Source of the DNA: Lindgomyces ingoldianus
Taxonomy: Eukaryota > Ascomycota > Dothideomycetes > Pleosporales > Lindgomycetaceae
Reading direction: 5' to 3'
Length of the DNA: 64,000 nt
NCBI RefSeq assembly: GCF_010093535.1
Contig: NW_022985186.1
Location: forward strand, 358,949 to 422,948
Position 1 is the first letter of the stretch. The number at the start of each line of letters is the position of its first letter. Positions 1 to 10,798 of the stretch are shown in pieces. The notes under the pieces are model-generated. The model did not search any database and was not told the origin of the DNA. It saw nothing but the letters and a program-made list of their open reading frames with translations. A program made the translations under genes and the position numbers.

Positions 1-214
1 TAGAACCGCCTCACTCCTTCGTCACGACCCGCTAATACCTGAACCCGCCAATGGCCGCCCACGAAAGAAATACTACCTTCAAATCATAACAACATGGGAA
101 GGGCTAATAAGAAACGTGAATTTAGAAGTAATAACTAGGGATTCTTGCTTAAATAAACAGCGTACTTTTAAAGTCATGGCTTAGCAAAGTGCAATATAGC
201 AGCGGCAACGCAGC
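1..214. other. Short left-edge stretch, no gene seen
   Basis: The first ~110 bases have near-normal base composition and the following ~100 grade into AT-rich sequence. I see no open frame of useful length, no splice signals and no similarity to the other repeats in the window. It may be the edge of sequence lying outside the window. Confidence 0.4.
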
Positions 215-370
215 TGTCGCACGTGTCTCACGCGATACCATATCTGTGTACTGCACTATTCACTCATTAGGACTAGCTCCTTTCTCGTACAGTATATAGT
301 CAGCCTAGAGCTCCTTAGACCTTACAATACACTTGTACAATCCACCTTGTTTAGATCTTAATACCTTGTC
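215..370 (+). repeat. Dispersed repeat starting TGTCGCACGTG, copy 1
   Basis: Nearly identical to 41122-41287 along its whole length, and distantly similar to 33548-33720. The copy at 41122 carries about 10 extra bases (AGCTCTCTCG next to AGCTCC). The start TGTCGC and the internal GTATATAG recall the LTRs of the local Copia family, so a short solo LTR is possible. I found no target-site duplication and no clear CA end, so the class stays open. It ends where a Copia relic begins at 371. Confidence 0.7.
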
Positions 371-962
371 AAGACAGTAGAGTTCTAATTTAGTAAAGAA
401 GGATATAGATTCTTTGTGGAGGATAAAATAGCCTGGCAGTAGCTGTTCAGAAGATCGGATGAAGTGAGTCTGCTATCTAAGAGAGCTGAAGGCTCTCCTT
501 ATATACACCGAGCTTGGGAACATAATATCTCCAGATCCCGAGCTGCGTCCCAGGCTCTGAGCCCCAGCCAAGGCTCTCAGTATACGCGACATTCTTTCTT
601 ACTAACATTAAAAAAAATGTGTCCTTATTTTTATATAATAAAAATAGTAGTTTGTCTTTATGTATAATAATGATTAGAATATTATTAAAGTATACCTTAA
701 GTTACTTAGCATCTGCTAGTAATAGCAGAAATAGTATTAGAGTTTCTAGAATATAGTAGGTAACTAGACTAATTAAGTTTTAAATTTATATAGTACTAAT
801 TAATTTCTTTAGTGTCTAGCCTTTAAAGCTAATATTTATTTAGCTACGTGTCTAATTAATTTCTATATATAGGTTGTCTTATATGTACACCTTAAGTTAA
901 AACTTGCTAATAGTAGAGATCTTTACTGCGCTTATATTTTATAGTTTACTTTAGTATACTGT
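371..962 (-). mobile_element. Copia internal fragment (relic)
   Basis: Leaving out the solo LTR at 415-591, this stretch matches 21938-22340, which is the interior of the Copia element at 18498-25416, in the same orientation. It is heavily RIP-mutated and has no reading frame. Its right side is cut by the LTR that begins at 963. It shows that the Copia family was present before the LTR elements at 415 and 963 inserted. Confidence 0.75.
415..591 (-). mobile_element. Solo LTR of the TGTCGCG Copia family (177 bp)
   Basis: On the minus strand it runs TGTCGCGTATACTGAG... to ...TCCTCCACA (TG...CA). It is flanked by a perfect 5-bp duplication TTCTT (410-414 and 592-596). A TATATAAG-type box lies inside. 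It carries one copy of a 20-bp internal unit that is present twice or three times in the other LTRs at 8970, 12861 and 16683. It is among the less RIP-mutated copies. It inserted into an older Copia fragment. Confidence 0.9.
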
Positions 963-1312
963 TGTTACAGTCTATGGTTGGACCGACCTAACTCCACCTG
1001 CAGTGCTCCACAAACTAGCCGGTTTGGAACAGAACCTGTTTACGGACCAATTGGAAGACACAGAGGCAGCGCAGCTGCCTAGGATTATAGAAGGGTGCAT
1101 TATCTAATAAATAAGTAGCTAAGGCTGCTAAGATAAGTTCTTATAAGTTCTAATAAGCTTACTAAGAAGACAGTAATAGAAGCTTATAAGAACTTACGCT
1201 AACTTGTTCTTAGCACTATTAGACATGTATATAGTTTTAGCTTAAATAAACCTTTAGAAGGTGTGTTTAACATTTAGTTTATTATTTAGTTACGTTTTAC
1301 ATAGACTAAGTA

Positions 1313-2784
1313 ACGTACTTTACAGGCAAGTTGCTTACACACCTAAGTTACTTACTTTTGCTAAAACTCTACTAAACTACTCTTTTTACACTAATGTATT
1401 CCTAACAACACTACTTAGATGTGCTAAAAGAATGTTAAATACAGCTTATACTCTAAGCTTTTAAATAAAACATAAAACTTTTAAAGAAACATGCTATAGC
1501 TATGTATAAAGTCTTTTAAAAAATAATAAATAACTATAGCACTAGATAACATTTTATCGCGTAATGTAAAGATGGGATGGTAGGTAGCACGAATAGCACT
1601 GAGAGCAAGCTTTCGGAGAAAGATAGGAGTGTATTGTAAGAGAGACGAATCGCTGCCAAGCCTCGCTTGTCAGGATTCATGCTTATATACGAAGCACAGG
1701 TCATACGACCTCCAAACAGGTCAGGTGAGGCCATACTGGCCCGTTCTGGGACATCCGGCCTTACACGTAAGAGAGCACATGGTCCTGGTGTCGCACCTGT
1801 GTTTCGGACGAGCAGCCTGAGACACTTGGCGCCGGAGCTCCCACTACATAGGCAGGCTCCCTATGAGCCTCTCATAGTCAATAGACTTGCTCCTCATTGC
1901 TCCCTGATCAGCAGTTGCGACACATTTATAAGCTAATTTTATAGCTAACTTATAAAGGCTAGGTAATAATAAAAAGTAGGTAATTATTAAGACTATACTT
2001 AAGCTATATATGTAAAGATTTTCCCCTTAGATAGCATTTATAGCATTTATAGCTAATTCTTTACATGCTAAGTATAATCTAGGCTATATTACTATAAACT
2101 AGCTTAGTATGTTTAGAAAGTGTTATCTAAAGCTTAAAGTAATATTTAAGTATAGTATAATAATAAGAAAGCTTTTTATAAGAGTCTTAAAGTAATTTAA
2201 AGTAGGTTTAGCCTTATAAAGAATATTAAAGCTAAGTATAGCATCTAAAATAATAATATATATAACTTTAGTAAAATACGCTTTATTATAGGCTAAATAT
2301 TTATTAACTATACTTACACTTAAAACTTTACTTTAACCTTTAAATAACACTTTATAAATATACTAGGCTAGTTTATGCTAATATAGCCTAGATTATGCTT
2401 AGCGTGTAAAAGATTAGCTATAGTAGCTATAAATGCTATTTAAGGGGAAAATTCTTGCGCATATAGCTTAAGTATAGTCTTAATAATTACCTACTTCTTA
2501 TTATTACTTAGCTTTTATAAGTTAGCTATAAAATTAGCTTATAAAGGTTATCTAGCGCTATAGTTATTTATTATTTTTTAAGAGACTTTATATATAGCTA
2601 TAGTATATTTTTTTAAAAGTTTTATGTCTTATTTAAAAGCTTAAAGTGTAAGCTATATCTAACATTCTTTTAGTATGTTTAAGTAGTGTTATTAGGAATA
2701 CATTAGTGTAAGAAGAGTAGTTTAGTAGAGTCTTAGTAAAAGTAAGCAACTTAGGTGTGTAAGCAACTTGCCTGTAAAGTACGT
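1313..2784. mobile_element. Pogo-type MITE, copy A, TA target duplication
   Basis: Begins ACGTACTTTACAGGC and ends in its inverse complement, with TA on both sides (1311-1312, 2785-2786). The inverted repeats run for several hundred bases, so most of the element is stem. Without the nested LTR at 1555-1922 it would be about 1.1 kb, like copies B and D. It has no reading frame. The uninterrupted target (AAGTAGCAT) is preserved in the LTR copy near 24770, which proves both the ends and the TA duplication. Confidence 0.92.
1555..1922 (+). mobile_element. Solo LTR, 368 bp, TSD CATTT
   Basis: Ends T(A/G)TCGCG...GTTGCGACA, flanked by a perfect 5-bp duplication CATTT (1550-1554 and 1923-1927), inside MITE copy A. 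It is little mutated. It is the long form of the 162-bp LTRs at 5580 and 7265. Those LTRs lack the ~206 bases between two CGTAA motifs of this copy, but match it on both sides of the gap. Confidence 0.88.
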
Positions 2785-3048
2785 TAGCATTTAGCTTTCT
2801 AAAGAGCTATAATACTATTTATATATTCTGCAACATATATACCTCTAATTCTATCTAACAGGACTGTTTAACCTAGCCTTTATACTGCTGAACAGGGACA
2901 AACTACAATCTAGTCACCCTACCTCACTCTATAGCCCACTAGCTATTACGTAGGACTGTACACCCTACTGTTAGCCTCTTTTATATTCTGCTTTACTCCC
3001 TAGAGATAACATTAACCTGCGTGCTTCTAGGAAGCAAGGATTATAACA

Positions 3049-4338
3049 TTAAACACTACACTTCTAGAAAGTATAACTTCTTAACATAACCTTAATTCTA
3101 ACATAGCCTATGCAGCTTTATTAGAATCTATAAAAGTGTTAACTATAAAAGAAAAAGTTTTAGCTAAGTAAATTAATAGCATCTAAAACAACACTAAAAA
3201 ACTTTAGTAAATTAGTAATAAAGTTACTAAACTAGTAAACTTCTAAAAAAACTTAAAGCATATAAACTAGAAACTTACCTAACTAAGTGCTTAACTGCTA
3301 ACAATAAATCTTTAAGCAGCTACAGCTACTGCAGCTACTAACTCTTAAATCTATGTGCTATAAGTAAGCCTAGCAAATCTCTAGAATGCATTAGCTAAAA
3401 AAGTAAGTATTTAAGCTAAAAAGACTTTAAAACTAGCCCTTTTAAAGCTTTTTAAAAGATTACTAAAAAAACCCTTAACTCTTTTTTACCTAATGCTATC
3501 TCTATATATAATACAACAGAGGAGCATTCTAGACTAATAAAGAAATAATATTATAGATAAGATTACACTTAGAAGGACCCCTAGTAATTTAGTTCTAGTT
3601 ACACATAAATAATTAGATAAACTTTAAAGCTAATAGTATAGCACTATACTTTAAAACTAAAAAAATATTTAGCAGCTTTAATACTTTTAAAAAAGCTTTA
3701 ATTACTCTTTATAAAACTATAAATAAATAAAAGATTACTGCTAATAAACTAGACACTTTATAACAAAGAAAAGAAACTGCGCCGCACTACATAGCACACT
3801 TTAGAGAATAATTAGTGATTTGTAGATAAACAAATTAAAAAGCCCTTTACTAAATGTTTTATAATAAGTTAAAAAACATAATAAAGAATAAATCTATACA
3901 TAATAAAAAACTAATAATGTTAAAAAACTTTATTATAAAAGTAACACTTTATAATAATAGACATAAGAAGTGTAAATAAAAAAAATAGTGTAAAAGAGCT
4001 TTTTAAAAACCTAAGTTTATTTTTAAAAAGAAAGAAGCCTTTTATTATAATAAAAAACTAATAGACCTTAGTTACATAAAATATATATAAAGCTACCCCT
4101 TAAAGAAAAGCTAAGCTCTTAGACAGAATAAGCTGCCTTTAACTAAAAAGTAATAAAAATAGCTAAAGAATAAAGCCTGCCTAAACTATAAAAAAGTAAG
4201 ACATTTCTGCTAAAATTATCTAGACTTCTAAAAGAGGGAGAATAAAAATACTACTATAATAATAAAAGCTATTACTACTAAATACAGCTTTATAGATAAA
4301 AAAATATTAAAAAAATTAAATAATAAACTTTACTAGTA
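3049..4338 (+). pseudogene. Retrotransposon Gag relic with decayed CCHC zinc knuckle
   Basis: No open frame survives, but reading through stops gives a CCHC knuckle at about 4178-4222. The spacing C-x2-Y-x4-H-x4-Y is exactly that of CX2CX4HX4C, with two Cys changed to Tyr (TGY to TAY, the RIP transition). Upstream sequence is Lys/Leu rich with many TAA and TAG where CAA or CAG is likely. Its position directly after the LTR at 963-3048 fits gag of that element. It is cut off at 4339 by a MITE. Confidence 0.6.
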
Positions 4339-5438
4339 ACGTACTTCACAGGAAAGTTGCTCACACACCTGAGTTGCTTACTTTTGCTAAGACCCTACTA
4401 AACTACTCTTTCTACACTAATGCATTCCCTATAACACTACTTAGACGTGCTAAAAAAATGTTAGATATAGCTTATACTCTAAGCTTTTAAACAAGACATA
4501 AAACTCTTAAAGAAATGTGCTATAGCTATATATAAGGTTTTATAAAAAATAATAAATAACTATAGCGCTAGATAACTTTTATAAGCTAATTTTACAGCTA
4601 AATTATAAAGGCTAGGTAATAAAAAGAAGTAGGTAATTATTAAGACTATACTTAAGCTATATGCGCAAGGAATTTCCCTTTAAATAGCATTTATAGCTAA
4701 TATAGCTAATTTTTTGCGCGCTAAGCATAATCTAGGCTATGTTTACATAAACTAGCCTAGTATGTTTGTGAAGTGTTATTTAGAGCTTAAAGTAACATTT
4801 AAGCGTAAGTATAACTATAAGAGAGCTTTTTATAAGAGTTCTAGAGTAATTTAGAGCAGGTTTAGCCTTATAAAGAATATTAAAGCTAAGTATAGCATCT
4901 AGAATAATAACACATATAACTTTAGCAAAATAGAGTTTATAATTAGCTAAATATTTTTTAACTATACTTACACTTAAAACTTTACTTTAAGCTCTAAATA
5001 ACACTTTATAAACGTACTAGGCTAGTTTATATAAACATAGCCTAAATTACGCTTAGCGCGCAAAGAATTAGCTATATTAGCTATAAATGCTATCTAAGAG
5101 GAAATTCCTTACGCATATAGCTTAAGTATAGTCTTAATAATTACCTACTTCTTTTTATTACCTAGCCTTTATAATTTAGCTGTAGAATTAGCTTGTAAAG
5201 GTTATTTAGCACTATAGTTATTTATTATCTTTTATAAAACTTTATATATAGCTATAGCATATTTCTTTAAGAGTTTTATGTCTTATTTAAAAGCTTAAAG
5301 CGTAAGCTATATCTAACATTCTTTTAGCACATCTAAGTAGTGTTATAGAGAATGCATTAGTGTAGGAAGAGTAGTTTAGTAGGGTCTTAGCAAAAGTAAG
5401 TGACTTAGGTGTGTGAGCAACTCGCCCGTGAAGTACGT
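4339..5438. mobile_element. Pogo-type MITE, copy B (1100 bp)
   Basis: Starts ACGTACTTCACAGGAAAGTT, ends with the inverse repeat ...AAGTACGT, and is flanked by TA (4337-4338, 5439-5440). The arms match each other and copies A and D over hundreds of bases. No coding capacity. It interrupts the sequence downstream of the Gag relic. Confidence 0.9.
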
Positions 5439-5741
5439 TAATATAAAAAACACTACTTTTTAAGAAACTACTTTAAAGCGTATTAGAAAGTAGTTATTAA
5501 AAACTTTAGTAGCCTTAATTAAGTGTTGCAAAATATTATAATTTTTAAAGGATATAAAAAAAAAACTTAGATCTAAGGATGTCGCAACCGCTGATCAGGG
5601 AGCAATGAGGAGCAAGTCTATTAACTATGAGAGGCTTATAGGGAGCCTGCCTATGTAGTGGGAGCTCCCGCGCCAAGAGTCTCAGGCTGCTCGTCCGAAA
5701 CACAGGTGCAACACCAGGACCATGTGCTCTCTTACGCGACA

Positions 5742-5754
5742 CACCCCCTAGCTC
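5742..5754 (-). promoter_or_regulatory. Polypurine tract of the 1847-bp LTR element
   Basis: GAGCTAGGGGGTG on the minus strand, directly before the 3' LTR. It differs by one base from the tract at 45111-45123. Confidence 0.7.
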
Positions 5755-5803
5755 GCTAAGAGTAACAAGGGGAGCTAAAAGAGAGTAAAGCAGCATAATG
5801 CGT

Positions 5804-5892
5804 AGACAGAGCCGCTAAAAGATCTTAGACAGAGCTGCTAGAAGAGCTTAGACAGAGCTGCCAGAAGAGCTTAGATAGAGCTGCTAGAAGAG
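5804..5892 (+). repeat. 23-bp tandem repeat, about 4 units
   Basis: Units of AGACAGAGCYGCTARAAGAK plus CTT start at 5804, 5827, 5850 and 5873 (the last is partial). Differences are single substitutions. It lies in the better-preserved part of the small LTR element. No coding frame was seen through it. Confidence 0.85.
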
Positions 5893-7251
5893 TAAAACAG
5901 AGTAATAAAGAATAGTAAGAGAACAAAAGAAAGCAGGGTAACTATTATAAGACACTTGGGGCGTAGAAGACAGTAAGCTCTTTGCACACGCAGTTAGTAC
6001 ATAGAAAAAAAAAACAAGTAACACTTTATTAAGCATGCTGCTAGTCTAGCTAGACCTAATCTATAACTTAATAAGAGCGCGAGCATGCAGCGTACAGTCT
6101 AGGCGCGCCGCGCTGTTGGGGATGCTATTCTAATCCACAACGTCCTCACTAAGCTTATGCTGTAATGCTGCTAGGGTATAAAAATCTCCTAGCAGTAATT
6201 TTTAAGATCTATTTCTTTTTTACTAAAGCATTTTATAAACTACTATATTATGCGCTCTTTAGTTGCTTTTTAATCTAAGTAATTTTTTTATTTATTAGTA
6301 AGTTATAAAGCTTTTTATTTATATATCTTTTAATTATCTACTTAAGGCGTCTGTAATGTATTAGCTTTTATAAGTGCTGTATATTTAAATAGTAAAGGTA
6401 GAACTGCTTTTTATCTAATCTTATTTTAAAAGTTATGTATACTTCTAGGCCTTTTTTCTTATTTTATATAAGCTAGGAGAACTAAGCAGTGTACTGCTTA
6501 AGTATAAAAGCATTAGTAGTAGCGCCTAGTTAAGCTAGAGAGTCTAGCTTATGTTAAGCTTACTTATAGTTATATTTAGCAGCTAAGTAGAGAAAGTTTT
6601 TAATAAAAAGCGCACTTTTAATGTTTTTAAAATTAATAAGCTTTCTGTTAGTATAAGCCTGTGTTTATTTAAGCAGCTAGTATGCTAGTAACTAATTCCT
6701 TTTTAATACTAGGTATAAGGTAACTTTTTAATAAGTTATTTAGACTTAATTTTTTTAGTTATTATTACTTAGGTAAAGGTTGCTTTTAAGCTTCTTAATA
6801 AGTGTGTAGAGTAACTAATTACTTACTTATAAAGTTACTAGCTTAAGGAGTTAAAAGTCTACTATTATATACACCTAGTTCTACAGCACCTAGAGCCTTA
6901 AGAAGAGCTGTGTGTATATTAATGCTTTAATCTAATAGAGGTAGAAAGCCTCTAAGTTAGCTATATTAAGATTAGAGATTACAGGTGCTTTACTTATTAA
7001 ATTAGGCTATAGTAGTGCGTCTAGGTTAATTTAGTCCTATACGCCTTAAGCTTGCGCAAGGTATTTAAGCTGCGTGTACTATAGTAAAAACATATAGTAA
7101 TTAATAAGTTAAACACTTATTAAAAGTGTAGTAATGTTTACTAGTTAATCTATAGCTTTAGTAAAAAAAAAAGAGATAATAAAAGTAAATAATAAAAAGT
7201 AGAGAATAGATAAGTGCTTTAATTAATATAATATAGAAGAATTTACACTAA

Positions 7252-7264
7252 CTAGGCCTATAAC
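7252..7264 (-). promoter_or_regulatory. Primer-binding site, half tRNA-iMet type
   Basis: GTTATAGGCCTAG follows the 5' LTR end (minus strand) with no spacer. It resembles GGTTATGGGCCCAG, the complement of the initiator-tRNA-Met anticodon arm used by Copia-type elements. The G-to-A and C-to-T differences are RIP-like. Confidence 0.65.
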
Positions 7265-7431
7265 TGTTGCAACTGCTAATTAGGGAGTAATAAGAGGCAA
7301 GCCTATTAACTATAAGAGGCTTATAGGGAGCCTGCCTATGTAGTGGGAGCTCCGGCGCCAAGTGTCTCAGGCTGCTTGTCCGAAACACAGGTGCGACACC
7401 AGGACCATGTGCTCTCTTACGCGACAAAGGA

Positions 7432-8969
7432 TATATTATAAATATTAAGAAAGAAAAAAAATAGTTTCCTCTTAATAATAAAATGCCTAGCACTTTAGTA
7501 TAAAAGCTTTCTAGAAGGTTCTAGAATTACTTACGCTAAAAATATAAGCAACAACATAACTACTTTAGAGAATGTGTAGTGTTACTTTACTAAATAAACA
7601 TTAGCAATAACTATGTAATATTTAACATAGTGCAATAAATAGCTAAAGTAAAATACAACATTATAAAAAAAAATAATAGAAGTTTTTTATAAATATTTAT
7701 AGCTAGAAACTTTACAGACTAGGCTAAAGTGCTACCTTTAGAGTTCTAGAACTTATAAAAGAGCAACCTAGAACTCTACTCTTAGGGCTAGCAGTTAGCA
7801 GGAAAGCTCTCACCCTACAACAGAACCACAGTTAGTGCATGTTCTGTAGAAGCGCCTCCTATGGCACAGACAATTGCTAATAGAGAGAACACCCTATACA
7901 GTTAGTACAAACTAGAGAATACCTACAGTGGACCTAGAAGTAGTCCTTAGACACCCTTTATAGGCCTAACAACTGCCTATACCCCTAGTACTAGTGCACG
8001 CAACAGTATTGCACTAAGCACTAGAACAATAAGTACTGTGCTAGTTAGTAGCTTACATAGAAGAGACATTATAATAAATGTCTATAGCAGAGTATAGCCT
8101 TAACCTATAAAATTATAAATTACTACACATGCTAAACTACTTTTATCTATAAATTAAAGAATTAGCTAGACTATAATAATTAAAGTAGTTATAAGTTCTA
8201 CTATTTTTAGTAAAAAGCTGCATAAAAAAAGGACTACACAACCTTCTACTATGTAGTAGAGGACTATAAATGTAAAGCAGCTAACTGCTGCGTTAAAGAA
8301 CACTAGCTTTATAAAAAAAAAGATATGTTTAATAACTTATAAAACATTAACTTATACTTTATAGATAATAAAATAGAAATATTTTATAACATAAAAGCAG
8401 TAGTAGCTATAAGTTAAGAAGTAGAATAAAGTCTAACTATAACTTTTATATTTAAAGAACAAACAGGGTTAGCCTTTATTAACAGTAGATGTACCTTTAT
8501 AGCAATAGATATAAACTAGATAGATTAGCATAACACTCTTTACTAAGTAAAGAAAACTCTATTTAAGGTAACCCTTACTAACACCTCTTTACTAGAGTAT
8601 AGTAGAGGATAGATTCACCTAGAGACTTATAGAAAAAACCTAAAAACACTAAATATAAAGAACTAAAAGTCTACAAGTATACTTTTATTAGAAGATAAGT
8701 ACAATACTATTTTAGGATATAATTAGCTTAAGAAATATAATTTTGCTATTAATTAGAAAATAATAACTATTAAAACTACTAACAACTACGCACACATAAC
8801 CTAGTTAGCATGCTATAATAACTTATACCTAGCCTATAAATAAGTAAAATAGGGTAGTAGTTACTACCTAAAGAAATAGAAACTCTAGAAATTTTTATAC
8901 TAAGAACTTAAAGCTAGAGCAGTATAAGTAATCAAGAAAAAGCTAGAAGAAGTATTTTTATAAAGAAAT
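7432..8969 (+). pseudogene. Gypsy-type Gag/protease relic
   Basis: Reading through stops shows a retroviral-type aspartic protease at about 8460-8760. An active-site-like FINSRCT (from a DSG-type motif, D to N and G to R, both G-to-A changes) is followed about 80 residues later by an ILGYNQLKKYNFAI stretch, which matches the conserved ILG-xx-WL-xx-xNPxI end of such proteases. Upstream (7490-8200) is probably Gag, but no knuckle is clear. Reverse transcriptase is missing because a Copia element begins at 8970. Family placement as Gypsy is by the protease only. Confidence 0.55.
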
Positions 8970-9166
8970 TGTCGCGTATACAGAGAGCCTTGGCTGGGGC
9001 TCGGAGCCTGGGACTGGGGCTCAGAGCCTGGGACGCAGCTTAGGATCTAGAGATATTATGTTCCGAAGCTTAGTGTATATAACAAGAGCCTTTAGCTCTC
9101 TTAGATAGCAGAGTTACTTTATCTAATCTTCTAAACAGCTACTGCTAGGCTATTTTATCCTCTACA

Positions 9167-9179
9167 GTTATAGGCCTAG
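9167..9179 (+). promoter_or_regulatory. Primer-binding site, half tRNA-iMet type
   Basis: GTTATAGGCCTAG directly after the LTR end. Identical to the sites at 7252-7264 and 16670-16682, and one base different from 45356-45368. Confidence 0.7.
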
Positions 9180-10798
9180 CGCTTTAAGAACCTAGAACAA
9201 TTCTTTTTATATAACTATAGTGCTAGTAAAAGCTGTTTAGAAGCTCTCTTATTCTTATTACCTCTAAAGCCTATGTTATAGCTAATTAAGATGCTCCTCT
9301 CCTAACAAGAGCGTACTAGCTTAAGGACTACACAAGCTGGCCTCTCTAGTTTATCTAGCTCTAGTTCTATGCTATTAGCAAAAACCTATAGGATATAATT
9401 CATCTAGATAGACTAGATGCTCTAAATCCTATAGACAGCGCTCTAGAGATGCCTACACTTAGAGCAATTACTGCTAAGAACCCTCTAGAGAAGGCTAACA
9501 TATAGTACTAGACTAATATTACTAAGTACTAAGCTTAATTAAGCAACTAGGCTTCTTATATAACGCGTTTTTAGATAATCTAAAACTAGGTTAATGCAAC
9601 TATTGCACTAGAGCTCTTAGAACCTATAATAATGCAGCTTATATTAAAAAACTAATTTACCCTATAGGCACTTATATAAGCCTTAAAACAAGAGCTAGCA
9701 CTAATAAATATAAGCATAAAAAATCTTATATAAGTAAAGTATAGCACTATAACCCTAGAAGCTTAGTACTAGTAGTAGCACTTCTTATACACTAAGGCAA
9801 GAACCTATAAGATTCTTAACATAGAAGGCTAGCTAGCCGCATAAGACTTCCTAGACGCCCTAGCTCTAAAGCTTGCACTAGACTAGGCGCGCTCTATGCA
9901 CTAGAGGGTTATAAAGGCTAGCGCACTTAGTAAAAAACCTCTAGTAATCTAGAAAATTAGCAAGATCTTTTTAATAATGCTTTAAAAGCACTCTCTACGC
10001 GTAAGTAATAAAGGCATAGGTATATTTATAATACTTAGTAGATAATTAGATAATAATTTAGCCTAATTTATTTTAGTATAATTAGGCTACCTGTGCCTAT
10101 ATAGAGCTCTAAGGTAATCTCTCTATCTATAGAAAGCAGCAGACTGTAAAAACTTTATATTAGTAGTTACTAAAAAGCTAAAGAAGCTTTGTAAAACTAC
10201 ACACTAGAAAATTCTTAAAAAGCTTAAGTAGGTGTAGTATAAAAAAGTAAAAGCTGTACTACTTAAAAAAGGCTATGTAATTCTAGATAAAGCCTCTTCT
10301 GCTCTAAAAGCTATTAAAAGATTAAATAAGCTAGCATTTTTAAAAAGCATTATTACTACACTTATTAACCTAGCGCTTTTAGTAAAACTAGAGATACACA
10401 TAACTATAGATTTTAACACTTACCTACTCTTTATAAGCATAATTCTAGATAATAAAACTGCTACACACTTAGTAAATAGTATTAAGCTGCTTATATCTAA
10501 GTTATTTAAAAAAGCTTAAAGTTTACATATAGTAAAAGTAGGCACCTAGTTATTTTTAATTTAGAGAACAGAAACTAAAAAGCTTAAAAAAGTGTTAAAT
10601 AAAGCATAAAAAGAGCGCACAGAAGATCTTACACTATAAAAAGTAGTTATAGTAAAAGAATTTTATGTTAATATTATCTTAGAAGCTTATTTAAGAGAAA
10701 AAAGACTATAGTATTTAAGACTTAACTATGCACTGCATATAAGCACGCTAGAAAAGAATAAAGTACTTATAACACTTTACTAAAAACAAAACTTTATA

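Larger units (their letters stand above)
963..3048. mobile_element. LTR (584-bp family) split by a pogo MITE
   Basis: The two parts, 963-1312 and 2787-3048, together match the solo LTR at 24500-25083 in inverse orientation, with ends TGTTACAG and TATAACA. The break is exactly the TA-flanked insertion 1313-2784. A zinc-knuckle Gag relic follows directly at 3049. The LTR is therefore probably the 5' LTR of a retroelement whose other end is lost. No 5-bp duplication is visible around 963-3048 itself, which fits a non-solo LTR. Confidence 0.8.
5580..7426 (-). mobile_element. Small non-autonomous LTR retroelement (1847 bp, 162-bp LTRs)
   Basis: Two LTRs in the same (minus) orientation at 5580-5741 and 7265-7426 enclose 1523 bp. 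The outer flanks are a perfect duplication AAGGA (5575-5579, 7427-7431), so this is a single insertion. On the minus strand the 5' LTR is followed by a primer-binding-site candidate GTTATAGGCCTAG (7252-7264), and the 3' LTR is preceded by the purine tract GAGCTAGGGGGTG (5742-5754). The interior is RIP-mutated from about 6180 onward and carries a 23-bp tandem repeat at 5804-5892. I recognise no gag or pol domain. Size and layout suggest a TRIM/SMART-like or internally deleted element that relied on another element's proteins. Confidence 0.85.

Noticed and set aside
464..667. Short open frame
   Set aside because: Runs through a solo LTR and its flank; no gene signal.
1667..1936. 89-codon open frame, also seen in inverse at 5545-5796 and 7248-7493
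   Set aside because: All three lie in copies of the same LTR, so the shared peptide only reflects the repeat.
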